57,423 bases of DNA, from assembly GCA_964416065.1 (NCBI GenBank), contig CAYQCL010000009.1, positions 1 through 57,423 of the forward strand. The letters run 5' to 3'. The translations under genes were made by a program, and so were the position numbers. This document shows, one piece after another, positions 1-7,128 of this stretch; positions within the stretch are counted from its first letter, which is position 1, and every line of letters starts with the position of its first letter. This DNA is from Limiplasma sp964416065. GTDB lineage: Bacteria; Bacillota; Clostridia; Christensenellales; Aristaeellaceae. The notes beneath the pieces were generated by a model. It did no database searches, was not told the origin of the DNA, and worked only from the letters and a program-made list of their open reading frames with translations.

Positions 1-284
1 CCGAAAATATCCGATAAAATTGTGGAAAGCTTAAAACCACCCTGCTGTAAATGTTCATTCAGTTGAGAAAAGCGGCGCGCCCCGTTTTGACAATTGAAGA
101 TTTCTCCAAGAAATCGCCTAATTTTCTGATCAAACCCCTGATTTTTCTACGGCTCCTCCCTAGCCTCGTCCAGCCCGCGCGCAAGCTCTTGCGCGTCAAT
201 CTTATCCTGCGCGAACTGCAAAAAGAGCTTCTTCTTCTGACCGTAGGCGCTGTTGGTGCGAAACGGCTCGACCGGAAAGAACAG

Positions 285-1343
285 TCAGTCTGGGCGGCAG
301 CTCTCCCTCCACTCGCCGGTCAGTCCGTATCCGTCCCAGCTGCCCTCCATCAGCTCCTTTTCATAGAGCGCGGGGCTGCCGGGAGAGTCGAAATCGGTTC
401 TCGCGAACATTTCCGCGATGTATTCCGTACACGCCTGGGCGTAAGAGCTGCCTCTCCGCACGACAAAGAGCAGCGCGCTGCCCTTTATCCGCATCGGTTC
501 ATCAACGGAGATGCGCATGGGGAAGGCGTTTTGGTATAAATTTTCCGCACCATACCCCATGCCTGTGTACAGGCCGCAATCATATAAGGACAGCGTGCTC
601 TTTTTCGGCTTTGTCTCTGCCTCGGCTAGGGCATGTCCGACCTCTCTCGCGCGTTCAGCCAGCTCGATGAATTCCGGCGCGTCAAAGATGACCGGCTCCT
701 CCGCTTCCTGCTGACGCATGGCCCCGCATTGCCACAAAAGATCTGTCAGCCAGAGGGTGTAGCGGGTATCGTCTTTGGGAACGCCCCAGGTGTTCAAGGC
801 GTTGAGGCACACGTTTCCTCCTTCCTTGACAAGCCCTGCCCAGCGCCATGCGAAGTCCAAAAGCTCGGTAAAGCTCTGAGGCGCGTCTTCCGCGCTCAGA
901 CCAGCCTCCTCCCATGCCTCAGGAATGCGGTGCATAGCCCATCCGCTGACGGAAAGCATGCCGCTGACGGTGCCGTCCGCCGTGGTCAGCATCCGCCGAA
1001 ATGGCTCGTACATATCCGCAACGCTTTGACGGATGGCCTCGTTGCCGCTCAAGTCCTCCAGAAGGCCGCTGGTGAGAAGCGTCTCAATGTCACAGTCGCT
1101 GCTACACGCCATAAACAGGTCCAGCGGCTCCTCACCCTCAAGCGCGCTTAATGCTTCGCTGGCGGTTAACTCAATTCCCTCGTTAAGCCGCGTCACGGCA
1201 ATTTCCGGATGGTTTTCCCGAAACCAACCTTTTACATTCTCGAAATTGACCGAAAACCGCATGGCGTGTGCTTCTGCTCCGGCCGTAAAAACGACCGTGA
1301 AAAGCAGACTGATCAACGCTAGCATGCCCATGATTCTTTTCAT
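285..1343 (-). CDS. Exported solute-binding-like protein, apparently interrupted by an in-frame TGA
   Basis: This 352-residue protein starts with a signal peptide (residues 1-25, hydrophobic core LALISLLFTVVFTAG, likely cleavage after AEA) and has no lipobox cysteine. The mature part resembles family 1 extracellular solute-binding proteins. An AAGGAGG site lies 8 bases before the ATG. It follows the sigma/anti-sigma pair on the same strand, so it may belong to that regulon. The odd point is the end: after the TGA at 285-287 the same frame stays open for 45 codons to a TAG at 147-149, reading LFFPVEPFRTNSAYGQKKK and then LFLQFAQDKIDAQELARGL. That looks like the usual C-terminal helix of such binding proteins. 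The gene probably once ran to 147, and the TGA is a nonsense mutation or a sequence error. The ligand is unknown. Confidence 0.75.
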   Translation of the reverse strand: MKRIMGMLALISLLFTVVFTAGAEAHAMRFSVNFENVKGWFRENHPEIAVTRLNEGIELTASEALSALEGEEPLDLFMACSSDCDIETLLTSGLLEDLSGNEAIRQSVADMYEPFRRMLTTADGTVSGMLSVSGWAMHRIPEAWEEAGLSAEDAPQSFTELLDFAWRWAGLVKEGGNVCLNALNTWGVPKDDTRYTLWLTDLLWQCGAMRQQEAEEPVIFDAPEFIELAERAREVGHALAEAETKPKKSTLSLYDCGLYTGMGYGAENLYQNAFPMRISVDEPMRIKGSALLFVVRRGSSYAQACTEYIAEMFARTDFDSPGSPALYEKELMEGSWDGYGLTGEWRESCRPD

Positions 1344-1410
1344 AAGGAAGGCCTCCTTAGCCCGTTTCGTCTTGATGGATACCTACGCTACATTTGGAAT
1401 TGTATTCCTT

Positions 1411-1447
1411 TTGCTTTGGCGAAGAGGGCTCGACCCTTCCGCCAAAG
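1411..1447. other. Inverted repeat downstream of the anti-sigma-like gene
   Basis: The arms CTTTGGCGAAGAGGG and CCCTTCCGCCAAAG face each other over a short loop. No clear T-tract follows on either strand, so this is a possible 3'-end structure rather than a confident terminator. It sits just after the TAA at 1453-1455 that would end the frameshift-restored anti-sigma-like gene, which supports that end as the ancestral one. Confidence 0.4.
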
Positions 1448-1576
1448 AGCGATTACTTAACCGTCACACTGGTGCTTCCATCCGAGAACAACAGCTCGTC
1501 TGGCAGTCGGCTCAGCGAGGTCATCATCTCCAGCGTCACGGCGGGCAGCATCTCCGTCTCCGCGCGGCTGGACAGG

Positions 1577-2545
1577 TTAAGGTCCCACCGGCGGCGGCGC
1601 ACCATCGCTATCAAGGACGCTCAGGCCATACAACGCCTCAAGCGCATCTTCCTTCTCCATCCAATCCGGCACAATCAGGGCGATCGTCAGATAGATGCCG
1701 GTAGCGTATCGCTCCGCGTACACGCTTTCAAGCCTTATTTCATCGAGCTCGTCCGTTTCCCACGGAAGATAGCTTCTTTCGTCAAGCGGCGGCAGCACGG
1801 GCAGCACGACACTCTCCCGACGCGTCCATCTGTCCATCTCCTCACCCGTTTCAGGATCGAATTGGGTTACGGACATATACAAGGTAACAGACAGCTCATC
1901 CTCGACCGCTCCAAGCGAGAGCATGGGCATGCTGAAGTACACAATGGAGCCATCCTCGTTCCAGAGGGCGTCCTCCATGCTGCCGCCATTGCCATAGGGC
2001 TCCTCCGCCTCGATCAACGCACGCACCCCGTAGACCGGCAGGCCCGTTTCGCACGCAGCCTCAAGCCAGTCCGCTCCCCTTTTGAGAGCATAGAGCTCGG
2101 ATACGGTGTCGGTGATGGCGTCTACCGCCTCGTATACGTTTGTGTCATCCGCATAAAGCGCCTCCGAGCCATCCGTCGCGTGTACACGCGCGCTGCTCAT
2201 GGCAATGCGCTTATCCGTCAGCAGCTGCTGGAACGTAAACGTCATGGGGACGACCTCATAGACGCGCGCCTCGTTACCCTCAAAAACCTTCTGAGCCTCA
2301 TCGGGAACGGTGATCCCCTGCTGCCTTTCGTAATATTCAATCCAGCCCCAGCGGGTTGCCGCATAGGCGACAGCCATAGTCACCGCGAGAATCAGGGCGG
2401 CGATCAACACCGTTTTCGCGGACAGGCGTCTGGCGCTTTTTTCCTCCTTCACGGAGCGGGCGGCGGCCGTCAGCGCGTCGTGGCATTTCTGAGGAACGGG
2501 CCTGAACGCTCCACGCAAATCAAGCTCTTCAATCGTACGCTTCAT
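1577..2545 (-). CDS. Membrane anti-sigma-factor-like protein, probably frameshifted near its C-terminus
   Basis: The 322-residue product has a cytoplasmic N-terminal part of about 43 residues, one membrane segment (about 44-63, VLIAALILAVTMAVAYAA) and a long extracytoplasmic part. That is the layout of single-pass anti-sigma partners of ECF factors. Its ATG overlaps the sigma gene's TGA (ATGA), so the two are translationally coupled. The reading frame ends in GAPPPVGP at 1577. A +1 shift within the GCCGCCGCC tract near 1585-1600 would carry on as WDLNLSSRAETEMLPAV to a TAA at 1453-1455, a believable protein tail directly followed by an inverted repeat. This looks like a late frameshift or a sequencing slip. 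The anti-sigma role is inferred from layout and position; no specific family motif was recognised. Confidence 0.65.
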   Translation of the reverse strand: MKRTIEELDLRGAFRPVPQKCHDALTAAARSVKEEKSARRLSAKTVLIAALILAVTMAVAYAATRWGWIEYYERQQGITVPDEAQKVFEGNEARVYEVVPMTFTFQQLLTDKRIAMSSARVHATDGSEALYADDTNVYEAVDAITDTVSELYALKRGADWLEAACETGLPVYGVRALIEAEEPYGNGGSMEDALWNEDGSIVYFSMPMLSLGAVEDELSVTLYMSVTQFDPETGEEMDRWTRRESVVLPVLPPLDERSYLPWETDELDEIRLESVYAERYATGIYLTIALIVPDWMEKEDALEALYGLSVLDSDGAPPPVGP

Positions 2546-3000
2546 TCTTCATCCAGCTCCTTTCTGAGCTTTTCTTTGGCCGTATAGAGCCTGCTGCCCA
2601 CCGTCGCAACGGGAAGGCGCAGCGTATTGGCGATCTCCGCGTAGCTCATTCCTTCCGAATAGAAAAGCACCAACGGAAGATGCCATTTTTCCGGCAAAGA
2701 GCCAAGCATGAGGTCAAGCGCGGCGTCCGGAGGCGGAGCGACCGGCTCGGGGAGCTCATCCAACGGAACGATGCGCCGCCATTTTCTTTGCGTATCATAA
2801 CACGTATTGATCAGGATCCGCGTTACCCAGGTACGGAAATAGCGCAGTTCCCTCAGCGTATCCCGCTTCTCCCACGCCTTGAGCGCCGTGTCCTGAAAAG
2901 CGTCCATACAGGCGTCGTCATTTCGCAGGATGGTATAAGCAACGCGGTAAAGCATCGCATGGTGTGCCTCGATTTCCTGTACGAAGAAATCCTTTTTCAT
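2542..3000 (-). CDS. ECF-type RNA polymerase sigma factor
   Basis: This 152-residue sigma-70 family protein directs RNA polymerase to a small set of promoters. Region 2 spans about residues 10-75 (AFQDTALKAWEKRDTLR, then FRTWVTRILINTCYD). Region 4 spans about 97-147 and carries the helix-turn-helix MSYAEIANTLRLPVATVGSR. An upstream start is open 10 codons earlier, but the ATG at 3000 is preceded by GAGGGGTG and gives the typical MKKDFF beginning. The next gene overlaps by 4 bases and encodes its likely membrane anti-sigma partner, with an exported binding-like protein behind it, so the trio may be an envelope-sensing unit. The signal is unknown. Confidence 0.92.
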   Translation of the reverse strand: MKKDFFVQEIEAHHAMLYRVAYTILRNDDACMDAFQDTALKAWEKRDTLRELRYFRTWVTRILINTCYDTQRKWRRIVPLDELPEPVAPPPDAALDLMLGSLPEKWHLPLVLFYSEGMSYAEIANTLRLPVATVGSRLYTAKEKLRKELDEE

Positions 3001-3013
3001 TTGCTCACCCCTC

Positions 3014-3025
3014 TGTAACGTTACA
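3014..3025. promoter_or_regulatory. Perfect 12-base palindrome before the sigma gene
   Basis: TGTAACGTTACA is perfectly self-complementary and lies just upstream of the ribosome binding site of the ECF sigma gene, in the divergent gap with the M24 peptidase gene. It could be an operator for either gene. No bound protein is known, and one palindrome of this size can arise by chance. Confidence 0.3.
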
Positions 3026-3209
3026 TCCATTAGACGGCGCGGAAGTAGAAATCCTCCGTAAGCCCAAAATTTTTTCTTTTGGTCTTCGACAGAGGCCTTT
3101 CAGCGGATTTTGCGCCGGAAAAATACAAAAAACTGTGGCGCAGTTTTCTTCTTTATGGTAGAATAAATAATGGCTTTGTGCCAAAATGACCTTTTGTGAG
3201 GGATCTGCA

Positions 3210-4280
3210 TTGACTGAACGGGCAAAACGACTGTTTGACGCAATGGGTCTGGGGGAGCACGAGGGCGTGCTTGTGTATAATCCCAGCAACATGTTCTATC
3301 TCTCCGGCTATACCGGCGAGGGACTTGTACTTATCACACGCGCATGCTGCGCCATTGTAACGGATTTCCGTTATACTGAGCAAGCGGAGAATCAGGCACC
3401 CGGCTTTGAGGTGTTCATGACGGAGAAAGGCAAATCTCACGAGGATATCTCAAACGATCTGTGCGTCAGGCACGCAATCGACACGCTGTATTACGAGGAT
3501 GACTATGTCACCGTGCGCAGCTTTGAGAGCTGCCGGACAAGCATCCACGGCGTGGAATGGAAGTGTGTTAACGGCGCGATTGAACAACTGCGCGAGATCA
3601 AGGACGACCATGAGCTTTCCCTGATTGCGGAAGCCTGCCGCATCACGGGCGAGGCTTTTGAGCGCATCCTGCCTCAGATCAAGGAGGGCATGACCGAAAA
3701 GGAGCTTGCGCTGGCGCTTGACTTTGACATGATGCATCACGGCGCTTCCTGTCCCTCCTTCTCCACCATTGTGGCGGCGGGCGCGAACGGTTCTCTGCCT
3801 CATGCCGTGCCGGGCGGTTATAAGCTGTGCCGTGGCGACATGATCACGATGGACTTCGGTGCGCGCTATGGCAACTACTGTGCCGACATGACCCGCACCG
3901 TAGCTCTGGGCCAGCCCAGCGATGAGATGAGGCGCGTCTACCAGATTGTGTTGGATGCTCAGAAAATGGCGCAGGATGCCGTGGCGGCGGGAAAGAACTG
4001 CCACGACATCGACGCGATCGCACGCGATTATATCTATCAAAACGGCTATGAAGGTCGCTTCGGCCATGGTCTGGGGCACTCAGTGGGCATCGACATTCAC
4101 GAAAGCCCCCGTTTCAGCCAGACCTGTTCCGCTACGCTTAAAGCCGGTCAGGTTATGACGGTGGAGCCAGGCGTCTATCTGCCGGGAATCGGCGGCGTTC
4201 GCATTGAAAACTCTGTCATTGTGCGCGAGGACGGCTGCGAGGTGTTGACCAAGCCCGAGTGCGAGCTCATCATTCTGTAA
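3210..4280 (+). CDS. M24 family metallopeptidase (Xaa-Pro aminopeptidase/dipeptidase type)
   Basis: This cytoplasmic enzyme removes N-terminal residues ahead of proline or cleaves Xaa-Pro dipeptides, using two metal ions. An N-terminal creatinase-like domain (about residues 1-120) is followed by the pita-bread fold. Counting from the TTG start, the five metal ligands are D215 (MDFGARYGN), D226 (CADMTRT), H290 (GHGLGHSVG), E319 (MTVEPGVYLP) and E333 (VRIENS). An ATG at 3186 is in frame but has no ribosome binding site, whereas the TTG at 3210 follows GAGGGA by 6 bases. The efp gene follows 37 bases later, a neighbour pair common in Firmicutes. The exact substrate is not set by the sequence. 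Confidence 0.93.
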   Translation: MTERAKRLFDAMGLGEHEGVLVYNPSNMFYLSGYTGEGLVLITRACCAIVTDFRYTEQAENQAPGFEVFMTEKGKSHEDISNDLCVRHAIDTLYYEDDYVTVRSFESCRTSIHGVEWKCVNGAIEQLREIKDDHELSLIAEACRITGEAFERILPQIKEGMTEKELALALDFDMMHHGASCPSFSTIVAAGANGSLPHAVPGGYKLCRGDMITMDFGARYGNYCADMTRTVALGQPSDEMRRVYQIVLDAQKMAQDAVAAGKNCHDIDAIARDYIYQNGYEGRFGHGLGHSVGIDIHESPRFSQTCSATLKAGQVMTVEPGVYLPGIGGVRIENSVIVREDGCEVLTKPECELIIL

Positions 4281-4317
4281 GCCATACCATCACATATCAA
4301 TTAAGGAGGAACCATCA

Positions 4318-4875
4318 ATGATTACGGCAGGCGATTTTAAAAAGGGCATCACCATCGAGTGGGACGGCGGCGTTTGGAACATCGTGGACTTCCAGCATGT
4401 AAAGCCCGGCAAGGGCGCTGCTTTCGTGCGCACCAAGATCAAGAACATCATGACCGGTGCCGTGGTTGAGCGCAGCTTCAACCCCACCGACAAGATGCCC
4501 CGCGCCATCGTGGAAACCAAGGAAATGCAGTATGTGTACAACGACGGCGGCCTGTACTACTTCATGGATATGGACACCTATGAGCAGCTTCCCCTCAACG
4601 CCGACCAGGTGGAGGACGCCATTCCCTTCGTCAAGGAGGGCACCAATGTGACGGTCAAGTTCTTCAAGGGCAGCGCTTTCAGCGTGGCCGCGCCCAACTT
4701 TGTGGAGCTGGAGATTACCGACACCGAGCCCGGCTTTAAGGGCGACACCGCCAGCAATACCTACAAGCCTGCCACCCTTGAGACCGGCTACACCCTGCAG
4801 GTGCCGCTTTTCATCAACACTGGCGATCACATTCGCGTGGATACCCGTACCGGCGAATACATGGAGCGCTGCTGA
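4318..4875 (+). CDS. efp: Translation elongation factor P
   Basis: EF-P binds between the P and E sites of ribosomes stalled at proline runs and promotes peptide bond formation. The 185-residue length is normal for the three-domain, tRNA-shaped protein. The domain I loop reads HVKPGKGAAF with the lysine at position 32, the residue that carries the modification in homologues. The conserved C-terminal OB-fold signature appears near residues 148-180 (YKPATLETGYTLQVPLFI). AAGGAGGAACCATCA precedes the ATG. No EpmA/EpmB or other modification enzyme is nearby. It is probably co-transcribed with the peptidase gene before it and the zinc-ribbon gene after it. Confidence 0.98.
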   Translation: MITAGDFKKGITIEWDGGVWNIVDFQHVKPGKGAAFVRTKIKNIMTGAVVERSFNPTDKMPRAIVETKEMQYVYNDGGLYYFMDMDTYEQLPLNADQVEDAIPFVKEGTNVTVKFFKGSAFSVAAPNFVELEITDTEPGFKGDTASNTYKPATLETGYTLQVPLFINTGDHIRVDTRTGEYMERC

Positions 4876-4905
4876 CACGGAGGAATTGATTTGGAGGAAA
4901 TAAGA

Positions 4906-5343
4906 ATGAGCAGTTTGACAGATCGCGCCGCTTATCTTCGCGGCCTGGCCGATGGAATGGATCTGGACAAAAGCAAGAACGAAAACAAATTGATGCTTGA
5001 AATGCTGAACCTGATGGACGAGATGGCTCAGAAGATCAACGAGCTGGACGGCGATATTGGCGAGTTGGAGGAATATGTAGAGGATATTGATTCCGACCTA
5101 GCCGATATGGAAGAGACCCTTTTCGATGACGATGAGGACGGCTGCCACTGCTGTGACGACGAAGAGTGTGACTGCGAGGGCGAGACGTTTGACGATCAGG
5201 AGGAGCTCTCCTTTGACTGCCCCCACTGCGGCAAGCCCGTCGTGGTCAAGGCCGCCGACATTGATTATGACGAAAGCCCCATCTGCGATCATTGCGGCAA
5301 GCCGTTCTTCGCGGATATCCAGGATAACGGGGACGACGAGTAA
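4906..5343 (+). CDS. CD1247-type protein with acidic middle and zinc ribbon
   Basis: This 145-residue cytoplasmic protein has a helical N-terminal domain of the CD1247 type (LTDRAAYLRGLADGMDLDKS). A coiled-coil-like acidic stretch rich in E and D follows, then a cysteine-rich patch (CHCCDDEECDCEG). A C-terminal zinc ribbon carries the pairs CPHCGKP and CDHCGKPF. The frame is open to a TTG at 4891, but GGAGGA sits 7 bases before the ATG at 4906. The family is widespread in Clostridia and has no assigned function; its placement after efp may reflect a translation-related role (inference). Confidence 0.85.
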   Translation: MSSLTDRAAYLRGLADGMDLDKSKNENKLMLEMLNLMDEMAQKINELDGDIGELEEYVEDIDSDLADMEETLFDDDEDGCHCCDDEECDCEGETFDDQEELSFDCPHCGKPVVVKAADIDYDESPICDHCGKPFFADIQDNGDDE

Positions 5344-5435
5344 TCCGGCACGGGCCGGTTCAGTCCGGCGACACAAACGAAGCGTCTAAGGCGCGGGGCT
5401 TTTGAAATCCCGCGTCTTGATTTTGCTCCCTTAAA

Positions 5436-5525
5436 AACGCTGTGGCGTAGGGCTTCTGAGTTGACGGAGGAAAGCAAGGCCGTCGTACGGCCTTGCCCCC
5501 GAGGAGGCAAAGCGACTCCAGGAAT
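5436..5525. repeat. Dispersed structured repeat, copy A
   Basis: About 90 bases beginning AACGCTGTGGCGTA and passing through GTTGACGGAGGAAAGCAAGG match 42979-43068 in the same order at about three quarters identity by eye. The arms CAAGGCCGT and ACGGCCTTG form a 9-base-pair hairpin; the other copy keeps a hairpin here with different bases, which suggests selection on structure. A few dozen bases on, at about 5542-5558, lies TTGTCGACGGTCTGAA, the inverse of TTCAGACTGTCGACAA found just before copy B. No reading frame is conserved. Confidence 0.75.
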
Positions 5526-5597
5526 ACGGCCTTTCCCCGCACATTGTCGACGGTCTGAACCGCCGCCTTCAACTCGTATCGCGCGTTTTCCGCACGC

Positions 5598-5626
5598 TTG
5601 ACTTTTCCTGTCCGTTCCCCTATAAT
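5598..5626 (+). promoter_or_regulatory. Sigma-A promoter of the T-box/aminotransferase/tyrS operon
   Basis: TTGACT (5598-5603) and TATAAT (5621-5626) are separated by exactly 17 bases, close to the vegetative consensus. Transcription would start near 5633, at the 5' end of the T-box leader. Confidence 0.85.
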
Positions 5627-5632
5627 ACCATC

Positions 5633-5878
5633 ATCGGCAATGACGGGATCAAGTACCCATCGTCCGCGCGCGCAAAGAGAGCCTTCGGCTGGTGGAAGAA
5701 GGCGGTGGCGGCCCTGGCGAATACCTCCCCAAGCCCGACCGTGAAGTTTCAGTAGCGGCTCGACGGTGCGCCGTTTATAGCGCGGGGGCCTGTTTGGGCC
5801 TGTTGAGGGCATTTGCCGAATGGAAGTGGTACCGCGATCCGTCGCCTTCCTCCCCGATAGGGAGGAAGGCGTTTTCAT
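5633..5878 (+). promoter_or_regulatory. T-box riboswitch leader, probably tyrosine-specific
   Basis: This leader senses uncharged tRNA and lets transcription continue when its amino acid is short. Stem I is marked by the AGTA S-turn (5652-5655) and the distal element AGAGAGCCTTCGGCTGGTGG (5677-5696). The T-box antiterminator core TGGTACCGCG lies at 5827-5836. It is followed by a perfect 12-base-pair terminator (CGCCTTCCTCCC, GGGAGGAAGGCG) with TTTTCATTT. On the 3' side of the specifier loop, just above the GGGA/TCCC helix, the sequence reads CGAATACC. TAC at 5722-5724 is therefore the likely specifier, meaning tyrosine, which fits tyrS as the second gene. The identity of the element is clear; the specifier is an inference from hand folding. 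Confidence 0.9.
5843..5878 (+). terminator. T-box regulated terminator
   Basis: The stem CGCCTTCCTCCC / GGGAGGAAGGCG with a five-base loop is followed by TTTTCATTT. Its 5' arm starts just after the T-box core. Pairing of the upstream leader with uncharged tRNA would stabilise the competing antiterminator and keep this hairpin from forming. Confidence 0.9.
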
Positions 5879-5892
5879 TTATAAAGGAGGTT

Positions 5893-7089
5893 ATGGCTTT
5901 GATTCCAGAGGGTCTTTCCTTTGCATCCCGATTCGATCATGTGAGCGGCAGCGCGATCCGTGAAATCTTCAAGGTGCTGGGCCGTCCCAACATGATCAGC
6001 TTCGCGGGCGGCAATCCATCCCTGGCCGCGCTGCCGGATGAGGTCTGCGCCGATATCGCCCGCGACGTGCTGCTTAAGGACGGAAAGCGCATCCTGCAAT
6101 ACGGCGCCACAGAGGGCTATCCGCCGTTTGTGGAAAGTCTGCGGGACTATCTCAAAGCACAATACGGTTTTGATTTTGAGCAAAACGGCGTTCTGCCCAT
6201 CACAGGAAGCACCAGCGGCATGGATCTTCTGTGCAAAGCGTTTCTCGATCCGGGAGACGCGGTGCTGGTGGAAAGCCCGACTTTCCTTGGAAACATGCAG
6301 ACGCTGACGCTCTATCAGTCAAAGCTCATCCCCGTGGAAAGCGACGACGGCGGCGTTATTCTGAAAAAGCTTGAGGCCGCCGCAAAGGAGCATCACCCAA
6401 AGCTTCTTTACATCATTCCCACCTTCCAGAATCCCTCGGGACGCACGCTTCGGGCCGAACGCCGCAAGCCAATCTATGACCTGGCGGTCAAATATGGCTT
6501 TCTTGTCGTAGAGGATGACCCCTACCGCGACCTGCGCTACGCGGGCGAAAATCTTCCCACCATCAAGAGCTATGATACCACCGGTCATGTCGCTTACATG
6601 GGAAGCTTCTCCAAAATCATCAGTCCCGGTCTGCGCGTAGGATATCTGGTGGCGCAAAATGACATTCTGCGCAAATGTGCCATCGGCAAGCAGGGAACCG
6701 ATCTGCACACAGCCAACCTGAATCAGGCGATCGTCGATCAGTTTTTGCGCCGCGGACTGCTTGCGCCGCATATCAAAGACATCCTCCCCGCCTATCGTGA
6801 AAAGCTGAACCTGATGCTGAAGGAGCTTTCCGGCTTCCCCAGGGGTACGCGTTACACCGCGCCGGAGGGCGGGCTGTTCCTCTTTGTGGAATTGCCCGAG
6901 GGCTTCGACGCAACCGCTCTCTTCACCGAGGCGGTGGAAATGGGCGTGGCGTATGTGCCAGGTACTTATTTCTATCCTGAGGGTGGGCACCATAACACGC
7001 TGCGTCTCAATTTCAGCAACTCCACCCCTGAACAGATCACGCAGGGCATAAGCAAGCTGCGCGGCCTGTTTCAGGCCCATATGGCCTGA
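5893..7089 (+). CDS. PLP-dependent aminotransferase, fold type I
   Basis: This 398-residue cytoplasmic aminotransferase resembles 2-aminoadipate/aromatic aminotransferases of the MocR catalytic type, but without the GntR DNA-binding domain. Visible features are the substrate-loop start FAGGNPSLAALP, the PLP-ring contact region VEDDPYRDLRY and the Schiff-base lysine in GSFSKIISPGLRVGYL. The C-terminal arginine region is LRLNFSN. AAGGAGG lies only 2 bases before the ATG at 5893, and a TTG at 5899 would be better spaced, so the start could be either. An upstream extension of the frame runs through the T-box and is not real. Control by a probable tyrosine T-box and co-transcription with tyrS suggest it acts on tyrosine or another aromatic amino acid (inference). 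Confidence 0.9.
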   Translation: MALIPEGLSFASRFDHVSGSAIREIFKVLGRPNMISFAGGNPSLAALPDEVCADIARDVLLKDGKRILQYGATEGYPPFVESLRDYLKAQYGFDFEQNGVLPITGSTSGMDLLCKAFLDPGDAVLVESPTFLGNMQTLTLYQSKLIPVESDDGGVILKKLEAAAKEHHPKLLYIIPTFQNPSGRTLRAERRKPIYDLAVKYGFLVVEDDPYRDLRYAGENLPTIKSYDTTGHVAYMGSFSKIISPGLRVGYLVAQNDILRKCAIGKQGTDLHTANLNQAIVDQFLRRGLLAPHIKDILPAYREKLNLMLKELSGFPRGTRYTAPEGGLFLFVELPEGFDATALFTEAVEMGVAYVPGTYFYPEGGHHNTLRLNFSNSTPEQITQGISKLRGLFQAHMA

Positions 7090-7128
7090 TATCACCAGAC
7101 TTATATATAAAGAAAGGAAGTCTTTCTG

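Noticed and set aside
285..287. Reading the TGA as selenocysteine or tryptophan
   Set aside because: Other genes in the window, such as efp, end in TGA, so the code is standard. No family relative is known with selenocysteine here, and no clear SECIS-like hairpin follows. A mutation or error is simpler.
1394..2587. A 397-codon plus-strand open frame over the anti-sigma-like gene
   Set aside because: It has no motifs and is rich in Arg. The minus strand gives the sigma/anti-sigma pair with proper coupling.
5692..5892. A 67-codon longer start for the aminotransferase
   Set aside because: The upstream frame passes through the T-box antiterminator and terminator, which are clearly RNA elements.
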